From Sphaerosporella brunnea (lineage: Eukaryota > Ascomycota > Pezizomycetes > Pezizales > Pyronemataceae), in assembly GCA_008704415.1 (NCBI GenBank), contig VXIS01000084.1, positions 85,152 to 149,151 of the forward strand: a stretch of DNA of 64,000 nucleotides, read 5' to 3'. A model generated the notes under the pieces. It was not told the DNA's origin. It did no database searches and saw only the letters and a list, made by a program, of their open reading frames with translations. Every line of letters starts with the position of its first letter. Positions within the stretch are counted from its first letter, which is position 1. A program made the position numbers and the translations under genes. This document shows positions 53,522-64,000 of the stretch, in pieces.

Positions 53522-55827
53522 ATGTCCAAATCCGTTGTTCGAGTCACCAAACCGATGAAGCTCATCAAGGCATCCAATGTTTTGGAGCCCATGGACATCA
53601 ATGAGGTAGACGGAAGACAGGTAGTCGCTACACAACGCGCAATCGAACTTCAGGTGCCCGACTGGCTCTCTGATGCAGCCCAGGCAATCAACAATCAGTT
53701 GCGAAACTTCGCTGATTTGATTGGCAAACTCAATGACCGTCAAGAAAACCTTGATCAGGTCTTCCCTGAGTTAACTAAAGCCTACAAGGAGGTTTTAGCC
53801 GCGCAGCACTACCTGTACGAACAGGCAGAGCACAACGCGGATGGTTTGGTCTAGGCATATTGAAAGGATTTTGAGGGCTTACGGCTTGCATCAAACAACT
53901 TCGCGCAATCGGTTGACATAGCGCTTTGAGCTACCCAGGAAAAACAAATCCAAACGTTTTCGGAGTTAGCCGCACAGGCCGAAAATCAGGCACACTACGT
54001 GAACGAATTCACGGCATATTACAGGAACGCTTCGGATCAACAGGCTAGGGCTATCACATCCTTGAGAACCCAGACCAAGACCACCGAAGATCGCGTTGCA
54101 GTATTGTAGGCCCGATTTGACACCGAGAGCAAGAGAAACAAAAAGAGAGAGAAAGAGCCTGAGGAGAAGACCCGTAAGCAGTTGGCTGCGTTTTTGGACA
54201 TTGCGATTGAGAAAGTTCAGACGCAAAACCTGAACGATGCCGAAGCCGATCTCCGCGACCTTGCGCAATCTGTAAAAGACGGCCTCTCGTTGGTGGAGCT
54301 GTCCATTCGCGGACGGAAAAAGGTTAAGGGGAAAGGCAAGGCTCCTATTGAGGAACAATTTTCTGTTCCCCCTCCAGCCGACGTCAATGAGGACGAAGAG
54401 GAAGGAGTTCAATGGGAAACTGTTCCTATTGGTGATTGTTATGTGGATCCCAATCAAGGTCCCGCTCCGACCCGAGTGGCACAAACACCTATACAGGTCG
54501 TACAGGCTATTGCCCCCGCTCCCATTGCGAAGGATAACGGTAAGGGCTCCAAGAGGAGTTCTAAAGCTGGTTCCATGGGTGGAGGCAATCCACCGCCCCC
54601 GCGGAAGACTGCTAGAGGTGTGCCTAGGTCGCACTATAGTTCGTCATCGTTATCTTCACATGACTCTGATCCGGATGACGCTCGATTCGGTAACCCCGAT
54701 TCCTCCTCAGACAGCGATGATGATCGTCGCAAAAAGAGCAAGTCATTCAGGATGGTCGTCACGACCGTGGAGCAACCCAAGATCCCCTCACCTGAGCGAT
54801 TTAACGGCAAGACCGACAAATTGCAGTACAGGGATTGGGTTGGCTCCCTTGATCGGTGGTTTGACTACCACCGAGGTGCCTATAAGTCCGATAAACAGAA
54901 ATTGATCTATATAGGGCAGGCAATGGGTGGTGATGCGTTAACTTGGTTCAACGCACGCGCTCGTTACCTGAAGAAACAAAAACTTGAGGATAACTGGAAG
55001 GCATTCATGTCAGCTATGGACGCCGAGTTCATCAATGAGCATGAAGATGACGACATGCTCGAGGAGATGAAAGCGCTGCGCTATGAAAAGAACATGGACA
55101 CATATCTGCAGCAAATGCAGACACGAAACCACCTTGTGGGTCTCTCCGGAGTAGTCTGGAGAAATCTGCTACTTGGCGGCTTATCCGAGGAACTCCGCAA
55201 ACGGATGTCATACTCAGATTTAGCCGAAGACGATGACACGGCCTTTATCTTTAAGATAAAGCGTGTTGGACGTGAGTACGAGAAACACCTCGCAAAAGAG
55301 GCTGCTCTCAGAAAACAAGTCCAGGAGATAAGGGGTTCCAGTCACAAGAACTCCTCGCAAAAAGGCTCCAAGAATGGCAACTCTGACCCGCTGAAGCCTC
55401 AAGGTTCCAACCATAAGGTCGGTAAACAACGTGCCAAGGGTCAGGGAAAGGGAAAGGCCGTTGGTAAGGCAGAAAAGCCTTTCACCAATGACAAGCTGAA
55501 GGAGATCCCTCCTACGCTTATTGAAAAGCGTAAGAAAGATAATCTCTGCCTCACTGTCGCAAGTCAGGCCACAGATGGAGCAGCTGTACGGCTGATAAGG
55601 TTACGACGTCAGCTCGTAAGCTAGCTGGGCAGAAGCGTGGAATTCCCGACGCTGCCATTGAAGCCGAAGAGGCTCACAGTTCAGGCACCAATAAGCGTCC
55701 GAAAATTAGTGCCCGGAGCATTGTGGATCGTCTTTGTGACCGCGATGCCCGCCCCGCAATCTGCTCGTCTTTGTTGCCGCCTCGTCGCATCACTCTTTTG
55801 GAGAGTGATTCTGAGAAGGAGGAATAG
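53522..55827 (+). pseudogene. Gag of retrotransposon 2, broken
   Basis: ATG at 53522 (MSKSVVRVTKPMKLIKASNV) starts a frame that can be followed to the end of Gag. In-frame stops occur at 53852, 53861, 53927 and 54107. A one-base frameshift near 55548 moves the last part into the next frame, ending at a TAG at 55825. The capsid region is clear: PERFNGKTDKLQYRDWVGSL, DALTWFNARARYLKKQKLED and LLLGGLSEELRKRMSY. The CCHC knuckle is recoverable only across the frameshift (C-L-x-C then RKSGHRWSSC). A basic Lys/Gly-rich stretch precedes it. Long helical N-terminal parts (QVFPELTKAYKEVLAAQHYL) fit Gag. It cannot make full-length protein. Confidence 0.85.
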
Positions 55828-56416
55828 TGGGATAACTTGGGTAGGTTCCCACCACCCTGTTCAAGCCTAGCTGTTGCAAGAAGCCCTTGCTGTTGACAAA
55901 CGACTGGTCAGAGTGTAGCGCAAGATCACTACTGGGGGTGCCTGCCTCCCAGCATTGCTCCGGGGTTGGTGCGTCAATTGTTTGGTCCGCTTGCATTACT
56001 CAGGATCAGAAGGATCCCTTGCCTTGTAGGAATAGCCATTCTAAGCTAACAATCCGCTAGATAGAATTTCTAGTACGGGGTTATGGAATGTGGTTTCCTT
56101 TGTTGATCTGCGGATGTTTGTTTTGTTTTGGGTTTCTGGAAGAACTGGATTGAATTTCCTTTGTCTGTCTGGATGAACCTTTGGGAATTTCGCTTGGTCT
56201 TGTTTTTTGTTTGCTTTTGAGTCAATTGAAAAGGTTTGGATTTTGTTGCGACAAAATGCGCACTGAGGATGGGTTCAAAACCCAAAACACGTGTCTGCGT
56301 ATGATTCAGTTTTGAAAACCCACAAGTGACCCACAAAAAACTTCAATACGCAAAAATTTAGTGACCCGTTGTGGCCAGAATAGTGTCAAAAGGCTATTCA
56401 ATAACAGATTCCCATC
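55828..56416. other. gag-pol spacer of retrotransposon 2
   Basis: 589 bp between the Gag stop and the Pol ATG, T/G-rich, without any long open frame. The separation and the new ATG imply that Pol is not made by simple frameshifting in this family, or that the spacer is a decayed end of Gag. Confidence 0.5.
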
Positions 56417-59400
56417 ATGAAGAGGAAAATCGTTACTGACGGAGCTCCTGAAGCTAAGCGCTTCAAACCTCCTGTCAATGGACCAAGACCTTATCTGAAC
56501 ATGACCTTGTCATGGGACAATGAGAAAGAAATTTCAGTACGCTGTCTGGCAGACAGTGGAGCGTCGTGCTTTACACTGTCTGACTGAATAGTAGAGAAGT
56601 ATCGCATCCCGACTGTGCTTTGTCAAAAACCAGTACGAATGTTGCATTTTGAAGGTGACTTGGTATCCACTGCAGGTGAGCAGTATACCTTCCCTTTGAC
56701 CATTAGACATGGAGATCACTTCGATAAGGAAACCTGAGAAGTTTCCACAATGGACGACTCGTGTGATCTAATTCTACCATGGTGGTATCTGGCAAAGCAC
56801 CAACCATCTGGGTTGTGGGAAGGAAACATCACGTTTGATTTCCAGCACTGTCAACGGAACTGTACCAAAACCAAAAGCGAAGAATTCACAATTGAATTTG
56901 ACCAGGCAATCCTACACATGGGATTAGATCATCATATGTTTGGGCTTATTGGAATGGTACGTCCTGATGGGGAAGCACTAGTTCTCGACTGGACACAAAT
57001 GGTACCTAAGCAATATCAAGAGTTCAGCAGAGTATTCAGTCCTGAAGCTGCTGCAGAACTTCCAGAGCATCGATTTTTTGATCATGCAATTGATATCAAG
57101 GATGGTGAATAACCACCTTGAGGACCGATTTATGCCCTTTCAGAAAAGGAACTAGCGGGTTTGAAGGAATATCTTACCCAAATGTTGAGCGAAGGTAAGA
57201 TTCGACCAAGCAAGTTGCCTGCTGGCGCACCTATTCTCTTCGTTCTGAAACCGCATGGTAGAGGAATCCGATTAGTGGTAGACTATCGTAGTTTCAACCG
57301 AGTAACTGTGCTCAACAGATACCCTTTACCACTAATGAACGAGCTTCGAGATCGTGTTCAAGGAGCCAAGATGTTCACTAAGATTGAACTGAAGAGCGGT
57401 TACAATCTTATTCGGATTAAGAAGGGTGATGAATGGAAGACGGCATTCCGAACTAGATATGGTCATTATGAATATCTAGTGATGCCGTTTGGGCTTGCTA
57501 ATGCCCCTGCCACATTTCGGAACATGATGACTGAGATTTTGAGAGATTTTATTGACCAAGGAGTTGTTGTCTATATCGATGACATCCTGATATGCTCCAA
57601 AACTGAAGAAGAACATGAACAACTAGTTCGTGAAGTACTCCGACGTTTGATGGAATATAAACTTGCCCTTGCACCTGATAAGTGCGAATGGCATGTGTTT
57701 ACACTCGAGTTCTTGGGATATATCATCTCGGCAGAAGGAATTAGCATGGCTTAATATAAGGTGCAAACCATCCTGGACTGGGAAGTGCCAACTTCCGTGA
57801 AGGACGTTCAGTCTTTCATGGGGTTTGCAAACTTTTATCGCCGTTTCATCAAGAACTTTTCTATGATCGCTAAGCCTTTGACTGACTTAACGAAGAAAGG
57901 AAATGCTTGGGCCTGGAATAGGCAAGCCCAGTGGAGTTTTGAAGAATTAAAGCGCCGCTTTACTTCAGCTCCGATCCTAAAACACTATGACCTAAACTTG
58001 CAATGCATTATGGAAACCGATGCAAGTGACTTTGCGATTGGTGGTGTGTTGTCTCAAGAATCTGAAAAGAGACTTCATCCCGTTGCCTTCCATTCACGTA
58101 CAATGGACAAGGCAGAGATAAATTACGAAATTCATGATAAAGAGATGCTAGCAATAGTATCATGCTTTAAGGAATGGACAAGATATCTCGAGGGAGCCGC
58201 TCACACCGTCTTGGTGTATACAGATCATAAGAATCTGGAATACTTTACGACATCAAAAGTGTTGAATCGTCGTCAAGCAAGATGGGCACAAGAGTTGGCA
58301 GGTTATGATTTTAAGATCATATATAGACGTGGTAGTCAGAATGGGAAACCCGATGCATTGTCTAGGCGTCCGGAGTACCGCCCACAAAAGGGGCGAGGTA
58401 GCATCGAAGAAAACGAAAACCAAACCATTTACAGTGTGTTGCGACCTGACCAACTGGTAACAGTTGAAGGCGAACAGGTTATTCTTTCTTCGGCGAAGCT
58501 ACAGACTATCCCTAGGGTACGTTTCAGTAGTGAACTACTTGAGCAAATCTTTACTGCTGGAGCACAAGATGAAGCTTGGATGCATGATTACGAGAATGCT
58601 ATGAGCGGTAATCCTAGTGAAGGCATGGAATATGACGATGGAGCCCTGTACTACAGAGGCCATCTATACGTTCCTGAGAGCTTGGACTTAAAGAAGCAGA
58701 TTGTAGAAGCAGATCACGACTCGGTTGTTGCTGGCCATATGGGAGCAGACAAGACTGTAGAGTTAGTACGTCGCAATTTCTTCTGGCCTACAATGGATGC
58801 TTGGATTCGGGACTATGTGAACTCATGTCCAGAATGCCAAAAAGCTAAGTCTGCACGTCACGCCCGCTATGCAGTGCTGTCTCCTCTAGAAGTTCCGTAT
58901 GCCCCGTGGGACTCAATATCAATGGACTTTATCACAGATTTACCTCTGTCAGAGGACTGTGACCAGTTGATGGTTGTTGTCGACCGTTTTACAAAAATGT
59001 GTCACTTCATTCCGCTAAAGAAGGATGCGAAGAAAGCTGCCGATGTTGCACGCGTATTCTTGCGGGAGGTATGGCGATTGCACGGCTTGCCTAGTAGCAT
59101 CATATCGGACAGAGATGCCCGTTTCACTTCCAAATTTTGGGAAACGTTAATGAATCTCTTGAAGATTAAACGTGGAATGTCCACTGCCTTCCACCCACAG
59201 ACTGATGGTCAAACGGAGCGCGTCAACCAAACTGTGGAACAATACTTGAGGTTCTTTTGCAATTACGAGCAAGATAATTGGGTAGAAATGATTCCCATGG
59301 CTGAGTACGCGTATAACAACTCCGTCACCACAGCTACAAGTCTGTCACCTTTCTTTGCCAACTACGGTTATCACCCAAGAACAAATTGGCCTGTTGAGGC

Positions 59401-60016
59401 TGAGGTGAAAAACCCGTCGGCAAGAAACTATGCGCACTGGATGGAAAGCATCCATAAGTTGTGCAAGGAAGCATTGGAACAGACCCGTGAATCTATGCGG
59501 AAGCACTATGACAAACGGTCAAAGGCTGCACCCAAGTACCAAGTTGGTAATTTTGTTATGCTCAATGGCAAGAACCTTCGGACAAGAAGACCATCTTGCA
59601 AGCTAGTTGCAAAAATGCATGGACCCTTCAAGGTGATAAAGGTAGTGTCACCATCCGCTATACGGATTGAACTTCCTAAGCGATGGCGTATACATCCTAC
59701 CTTCCTTGTTTTGCTGCTTGAGCCCTACAGACAGTCGCAAAAGGGTCTTTGACCTCCTGCAGTTGCAGTCGAAGATGAAAATGCGATAGACCTTGACGAA
59801 GAAGGGCTCTTGAACATCGATGAGATCCTAGGTAGTTCATGTGACAGTACTGGTACCATCAAGTACTTGATCAAGTGGAAAGGGTTTCGAAATGAGGAAG
59901 ACTGGACAGAAGAACCGTGGGAATGTTTTGAAGGTACCGGTGAAGCAGCTTTGAGAAAGTTCCATCGAAAATTCCCACAAGCTGCCAAGGAGAGGAGAGT
60001 CAGGTTAAGAGGCTGA
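56417..60016 (+). pseudogene. Pol of retrotransposon 2 with six in-frame stops
   Basis: From ATG 56417 to TGA 60016 one frame carries the whole Pol with no frameshift. It is interrupted by stops at 56585, 56735, 57110, 57119, 57752 and 59750. Protease: CLADSGASCFTLSD. Reverse transcriptase: [27 protein letters not shown] and VVYIDDILI. RNase H: METDASDFAIGGVLSQ and VYTDHKNLEYF. Integrase: HMGADKTVELVRRNFFWP with CPECQKAK, SMDFITDLP, SDRDARFTSKFW and HPQTDGQTERVNQ. The chromodomain (59800-60000) has LLNIDEILGSS, IKYLIKWKGF and WTEEPWECF. At least two stops (56735, 57119) sit where related proteins have Trp, as expected from G-to-A change of TGG. Catalytic motifs are otherwise preserved. Confidence 0.93.
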
Positions 60017-60216
60017 GTCCGAACCTTTTTCCTGGTGAAGCTATTAGGGGATCCAGGTTTTTTAACGCCTGACAAGACGCCTGGTCATGTACATTTTTTC
60101 CTTGTATAGGTTTTGGTACAGTGTTAAGTTTTTTGTTTTTTGTTTGTTCTTTACAAAGTTTACGATGGCAGGAGAACACCCCATGTCCAACAACTGCGCC
60201 TCGCGGACAAATCTTT

Positions 60217-60232
60217 ATAAGGGGGGAGGTGG
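60217..60232 (+). promoter_or_regulatory. polypurine tract of retrotransposon 2
   Basis: A G-rich purine run ending GGGGGGAGGTGG directly abuts the 3' LTR at 60233. It is the expected priming site for plus-strand DNA. Confidence 0.75.
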
Positions 60233-61251
60233 TGTTACACCCACCTCCCACAGTACTATTTCTGGTACCCCCTTACGAGTTATGCCTACATTACCTTAAG
60301 GGTTATGTAAGGGTTTATTGACGGTGATAATTATCAACAGTGAGGGTGTATAATCATCTATAAGTCCACTCTATTAGGTAGTGACCTAAGAGTTACAAGA
60401 CTTACGTCTTAATAGCGATGGTGAAGTTAGTTGCCGGTTCCCATAGAAAAATAGTTTTTTCCAGGGTACAAAATAACTCACCATTGGTGCGCATACAAAT
60501 GAATAATGACAACTGTGTTGGTCTAACACCTTGCAGTTGTCACAGGTTATTCACCGTGAGTTATATGGCAAAAAAAGGTTAGTTGCCGGTTCCAATAGAA
60601 AAATAGTTTTTTCGAGGGTACAAAATAACTCACATCACGTTGCGCCCGACCGTTATACCGGAACGTACCTGGTGGGTATATGAGGGGAGCACCTGTGACA
60701 AGACTTGATAAGTACCAAAGTCACTTCGGTAATTGGTCATCACGTCATAGCTACTGCGGCACTTCAATAGGGCATTCTAGGCATCAAAGCTTACGCGTTC
60801 AATCACGCCATAGCTGATGAAGAGTGTCCGAGTTGGAGTGCGGGTTATCTATAATCCCTGGCTAGTCAAAGAAGCTCGGTACCCTTACGTGGCAATTGGG
60901 GCAATTGTTCGTCCGAGGATTGGAATTCAAACTTTGAGGCTCAAAGGCGAATCCATCAGGATATAACCCGCGAGATTTCCCTTGAGTTGAGAGACCACCA
61001 GAGTTAGCAGACATCATCGTTAGGATATTGTGAGGTCCAGCCTTAACAATATTGTCGTTTACAGAATTTATTTTCGTTTCGAAATCTTTATCCTATTTTC
61101 CCTTCGGTACGAATATCCTCGTACCATTGGCGAATCTTTACCGATCCCGTATCTGAAAGCTCTTCGCCCAACAAGTGTCTTTTCTTTAGAAAAGGATTAC
61201 TGTTTGGCCTATCTTCCTTGTACGAGGTTTAGTGAACCTAGTAGTTTTACA
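60233..61251 (+). repeat. 3' LTR of retrotransposon 2 (1,019 bp)
   Basis: The direct copy of 52466-53484, followed by GTAGG at 61252-61256. Confidence 0.95.
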
Positions 61252-61256
61252 GTAGG

Positions 61257-61881
61257 ATTATATCTTCGTTAAACTGACCATATGATACCGCGCACAGGTT
61301 TTGTACTGCTAGATATGCGCCGCACTCTAATGATGAGGATAGAACTGAAAGGAAATCTTGGCCGATAAAGAATTGAATCAACCGGTTGCAGAAGATCCCA
61401 GGAGGAAATTCCGTGGCCGGACTCGACAAACTAGCCATCATGCTGGTCAGCAGCCAGACCCGGTAGCGGCAAGAAACTCAATTAACACCTTGGGATACGT
61501 CAGTTGGCGCATACCAACTGTAAATCATACAGCCAACGCGTCTCCCTCGTCCAGATCCTGCTTGCCATTACCATGGCCACCATATCCAACTCCGTGGGCA
61601 CAATCCTCAACTCCACTTTGGACAGGGTGCTCTGACTGGGAGTAACCCGTGCCGTGACCGGCCGCCGTACCGTTGCTCGGCATGGTGGTTGGACTCTCGC
61701 TCCGCCCGGGCGCCAATCCCTCCGGACGACCCTCGCTCTCTCACCCACATGCTATCCTCGCTATTGAAAGCATTTTTGACCTATGTCTGTCCATCGCCGG
61801 CATCCCTACCGTTCGAACCATTATTATTGATGCCGTGAAGTTCGCACTCATCGAGGTTCTTGTGGTGGAGCCAGCTCGACG
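61257..61881. other. spacer between two retrotransposons, gene remnant possible
   Basis: Unique sequence with moderate coding look. On plus, 61540-61635 reads LAITMATISNSVGTILNSTL, and 61752-61850 (in another frame) reads HAILAIESIFDLCLSIAGIP. I recognise neither. This could be the remnant of a host gene into which the elements inserted. Confidence 0.3.
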
Positions 61882-62369
61882 TGTAGGATTATTACGCTTA
61901 GTATGGTGTCTTTCTTACGTATTTCCTTACTAAAGATATAAAACTACGTCATAGTAACGATGGTATGATGTCAGTATTCTATAAGTTTCTTTACTTTTCT
62001 TTGCCCTTCTCTGATTTTCTTTACTACGTGATTTTGGAACCTTCTAGCCTTCGCAAGGCAGACTTTGTAGGTCTTATGACCATTCTTTCCATGTTTGCGA
62101 ATTTGCCACTGGACTGTTATGACATCATGTATTTGGCATCGTTGGCTAGAAATGCAGCGAGCTTTTCCTACATTCATTCTTTTATCTTCTTTCAATACGG
62201 TGTTTCGAGCAGCCCTGATTGTATCGAGCTATCATCCAATAAATACTAAGTTGATCAGTGACCTATTTTCAAGTATCTTCATGGTATTTATCAAGTCTGA
62301 TACACAAAAGGTTCTGAGTTTATTTGCATCTGTGAAATAGCGGATCTTATAAGCTCACGAAAAGGTTAC
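61882..62369 (+). repeat. 5' LTR of a diverged retrotransposon-1 relative (about 488 bp)
   Basis: Starts TGTAGGATTATTACGCTTA and ends AAGCTCACGAAAAGGTTAC. It aligns along its length with the 512-bp LTR of retrotransposon 1 with many substitutions and small gaps. The TATA box has become TAGAAAT. No matching 3' LTR is in the window. Confidence 0.85.
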
Positions 62370-62829
62370 CTTATTTTTCACTTCGACCAGTATCTGATTC
62401 TCTCGACCCAAGCTACAATCTTTGATCCTTAGATCAGGATGATTACCTGGTTCTCCTCTACTTGAAGGCGCCCTGCTGGCCGGGAAATTTCTGAATTTAC
62501 AACATATCGATATCACGAACCAAACAATAACAACAACAAGCACGACGACATATTTTCGAGTCTTTAAGACAATCCTAGGAAGGACAAGCGTCAAGAAGGC
62601 CTTAGTTCACCTGCAGAGGTATCAGCAGTCTTGGGTTAAGCTTTAAGACGAATAGTTAGATCAATCAGGAGACAGCCCAGCACGATTGTATTCAAGAGCT
62701 CTCGACGCGAGCTATCCAGACAACAAATCCTCAACAGCATTTCCAAGTGCATAGGCCTCAGGGAAGTGCACAACAGCCATCACTACAGAGCAACCAACAG
62801 CACCAAGAAGGAGCCAACGCCTTAACCAA

Positions 62830-63803
62830 ATGAGGCCCACAGAAGATGTCATCCAAGCGCTCCACGACGAAGCAGAACAACAGAGACAGCTTCCAAAGAA
62901 AACTCGCAAACCCAGAAAAAAGCAACCAGAGGAAACAGAAGCCTTCCAGCCAACACATCCAGAATCAAAAGCTGAATCAGAAGTTTCCGAGACCAGTACC
63001 TATCAACCACCAATTAATCAGATTTTCAAATCAGAGCACGAAGCCCACAAGCAACTACAAGACTTTGAGGACCATATACGCCTTATCCTTCAGTGGATAT
63101 CCGACACTAGTGGATCAGACCAACTCTATAACTACGGGCTCCTTATCGAAACCACTGCAGAGTTTAACGGACGTGAGAAAGAGCTTTATGAATTCCGCTT
63201 GGACCAATTCGCTCCACGATTTGAGGAAATCGGGCAACAGATACAACAAGCCAATACCAAAGAAGCCAAAGACAGAGCACAGGGTATACTTGAGACTTGA
63301 AAACAAATATACAAAGAAGGACGATTCAAAGCTAGCTCAACACTTACGGCATCCACAAACAAAGCTATCCAAGATTACCTCAACCTAACAAGGGCAAAAG
63401 CGACACCTCCGCCACACCAAGTTCAAGACACAATCCACAAAGAAACCCCAAGACCTCCAGGAGGATTTGAAGAAGACGAATCCAGCTCAAAAGAAGCAAA
63501 TCGAAAGCTACCCTCTCCAACGAAACAACTTTTCAGGCCCAAAGTCGAACTCGAAGCAACCTACGCCATGGCAGAAAAGTTTAAAGTCCCAAAACCACAA
63601 ACCTATTCAGGAGACAATCAGGACCGAGATGCAGCCACGATTGATACCTGGTTACAAAAAGTCAAGGACTACCTGACGCTTTCAGGACTTCAAGACAACA
63701 ACAAAAAACTCCTGCGGCTTCAGTACTTTCTCTGCGGAACAGCAAAGGAGTTCTATCATACCAAACGAATGGAAGGAACCATGAACTTCAATGAGTTCCT
63801 CAC
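62830..63803 (+). pseudogene. Gag N-terminal part of the retrotransposon-1 relative
   Basis: ATG at 62830 opens MRPTEDVIQALHDEAEQQRQ. The frame runs to a TGA at 63298, at the position where retrotransposon 1 has Trp (LLQTWQRLYEEGRF against ILET-stop-KQIYKEGRF), i.e. TGG to TGA. The same frame continues through GGFEEDESSSKEANRK to a second ATG at 63568 (MAEKFKVPKPQTYSGDNQDR), equivalent to the proposed start at 41060, and on to FNEFLT, where the antisense LTR cuts it. The protein-level conservation of the part before 63568 supports its being coding in the family. Confidence 0.85.
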
Positions 63804-64000
63804 TGTAAAACCACTAGGTGCACTAAATCGCACCCCAGAAAGGTAGGACTATCAGTAATCCTTTTCAGAGGAAAACACACTTAATAGCCGAAGAGCTTCC
63901 AAGAATGTTCTCGACAAAGATTCGCTAATGGTACGAGGATATCCGTACCGAAATGGGGGAAATAGAATAAAAGATTTCGAAACGAATACATTGATTTGTA
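63804..64000 (-). repeat. antisense LTR of retrotransposon-2 family, partial (window edge)
   Basis: The reverse complement of this stretch matches the last 200 bases of the 1,019-bp LTR. TGTAAAACCACTAGGTGCAC here pairs with the LTR end GTTTTACA, and ATGGTACGAGGATATCCGTA matches the LTR's reverse strand near 61115. It is more diverged than the two LTRs of retrotransposon 2 are from each other. The left boundary (TG at 63804) is a true LTR end, so an element or solo LTR inserted on the minus strand inside Gag. Its flank is CTCAC (63799-63803). The other end is outside the window. Confidence 0.85.

Larger units (their letters stand above)
52466..61251 (+). mobile_element. full-length, mutated chromodomain Ty3/gypsy retrotransposon 2 (8,786 bp)
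   Basis: 1,019-bp LTRs, the duplication GTAGG on both sides, a G-rich polypurine tract before the 3' LTR, and gag and pol regions in the expected order, with pol ending in a chromodomain. It is a different family from retrotransposon 1, with separate gag and pol frames and its own LTR. Many in-frame stops make it non-autonomous. An antisense LTR of the same family enters at 63804. Confidence 0.95.
61882..63803 (+). mobile_element. 5' part of a retrotransposon-1 family copy, truncated by another insertion
   Basis: The LTR, leader and N-terminal Gag follow the same order as 39334-41298. Homology stops abruptly at 63803 within Gag (FNEFLT), where an antisense LTR of the retrotransposon 2 family begins. 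The remainder, if it exists, lies beyond the window. Confidence 0.85.

Overview
The window reads as a gene-poor, transposon-rich stretch of a basidiomycete (Agaricomycete-like) nuclear genome. The evidence is a FunK1-type fungal kinase gene plus a decayed second copy, short 59-bp GT-AG introns in two genes, and the mix of mobile elements: chromodomain Ty3/gypsy retrotransposons, hAT, PIF/Harbinger-like and Tc1/mariner-like DNA transposons, and a Tad-like LINE. No bacterial, viral or organellar gene set is present.

Layout. 1-7.7 kb holds no gene I can support. 7,656-9,869 (+) is an apparently intact FunK1 kinase. 9.9-30 kb is mostly degenerate sequence with recognisable islands: an Ala/Lys-rich open frame (13.5-14.1 kb), a hAT C-terminal relic (14.4-14.7 kb, -), a tRNA-like gene with a T-tract (19.5-19.6 kb, -), a FunK1 pseudogene (21.4-22.1 kb), a LINE RNase H/zinc-knuckle relic (24.0-25.4 kb) and a small Gly-rich 48-bp tandem-repeat gene (29.7-30.0 kb).

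30.4-38.1 kb is a patchwork of DNA transposons. An intact hAT element (30,667-33,862) has perfect 18-bp inverted ends and a perfect 8-bp target duplication, and its transposase gene has one intron that assembles a BED zinc finger. It sits inside another transposon-associated coding sequence. Next come a PIF/Harbinger transposase relic and a Tc1/mariner-type DDE relic, both on the minus strand.

38.2-47.6 kb is a three-level nest. A decayed protein fragment is split by a short hAT-like element with GAGCC-rich ends, and that element is split by a full-length chromodomain Ty3/gypsy retrotransposon (39,334-47,169). The retrotransposon has 512-bp LTRs that look identical, the duplication GTACG, and one long Gag-Pol frame.

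49.2-51.5 kb (-) carries the most interesting gene: a two-exon, 751-residue protein with a coiled coil, a PD-(D/E)XK nuclease-like domain and a protein kinase domain, an architecture reminiscent of Crinkler-RHS-type effectors. 52,466-61,251 is a second, older chromodomain Ty3/gypsy element (1,019-bp LTRs, duplication GTAGG) with nonsense mutations. 61,882-63,803 is the 5' part of a diverged relative of the first retrotransposon. It is cut at 63,804 by an antisense LTR of the second family that runs off the window.

There is no operon-like cooperation. Only the FunK1 gene and the nuclease-kinase gene look like intact host genes. Both pair an N-terminal nuclease-like region with a kinase region, and both lie in transposon-dense DNA.
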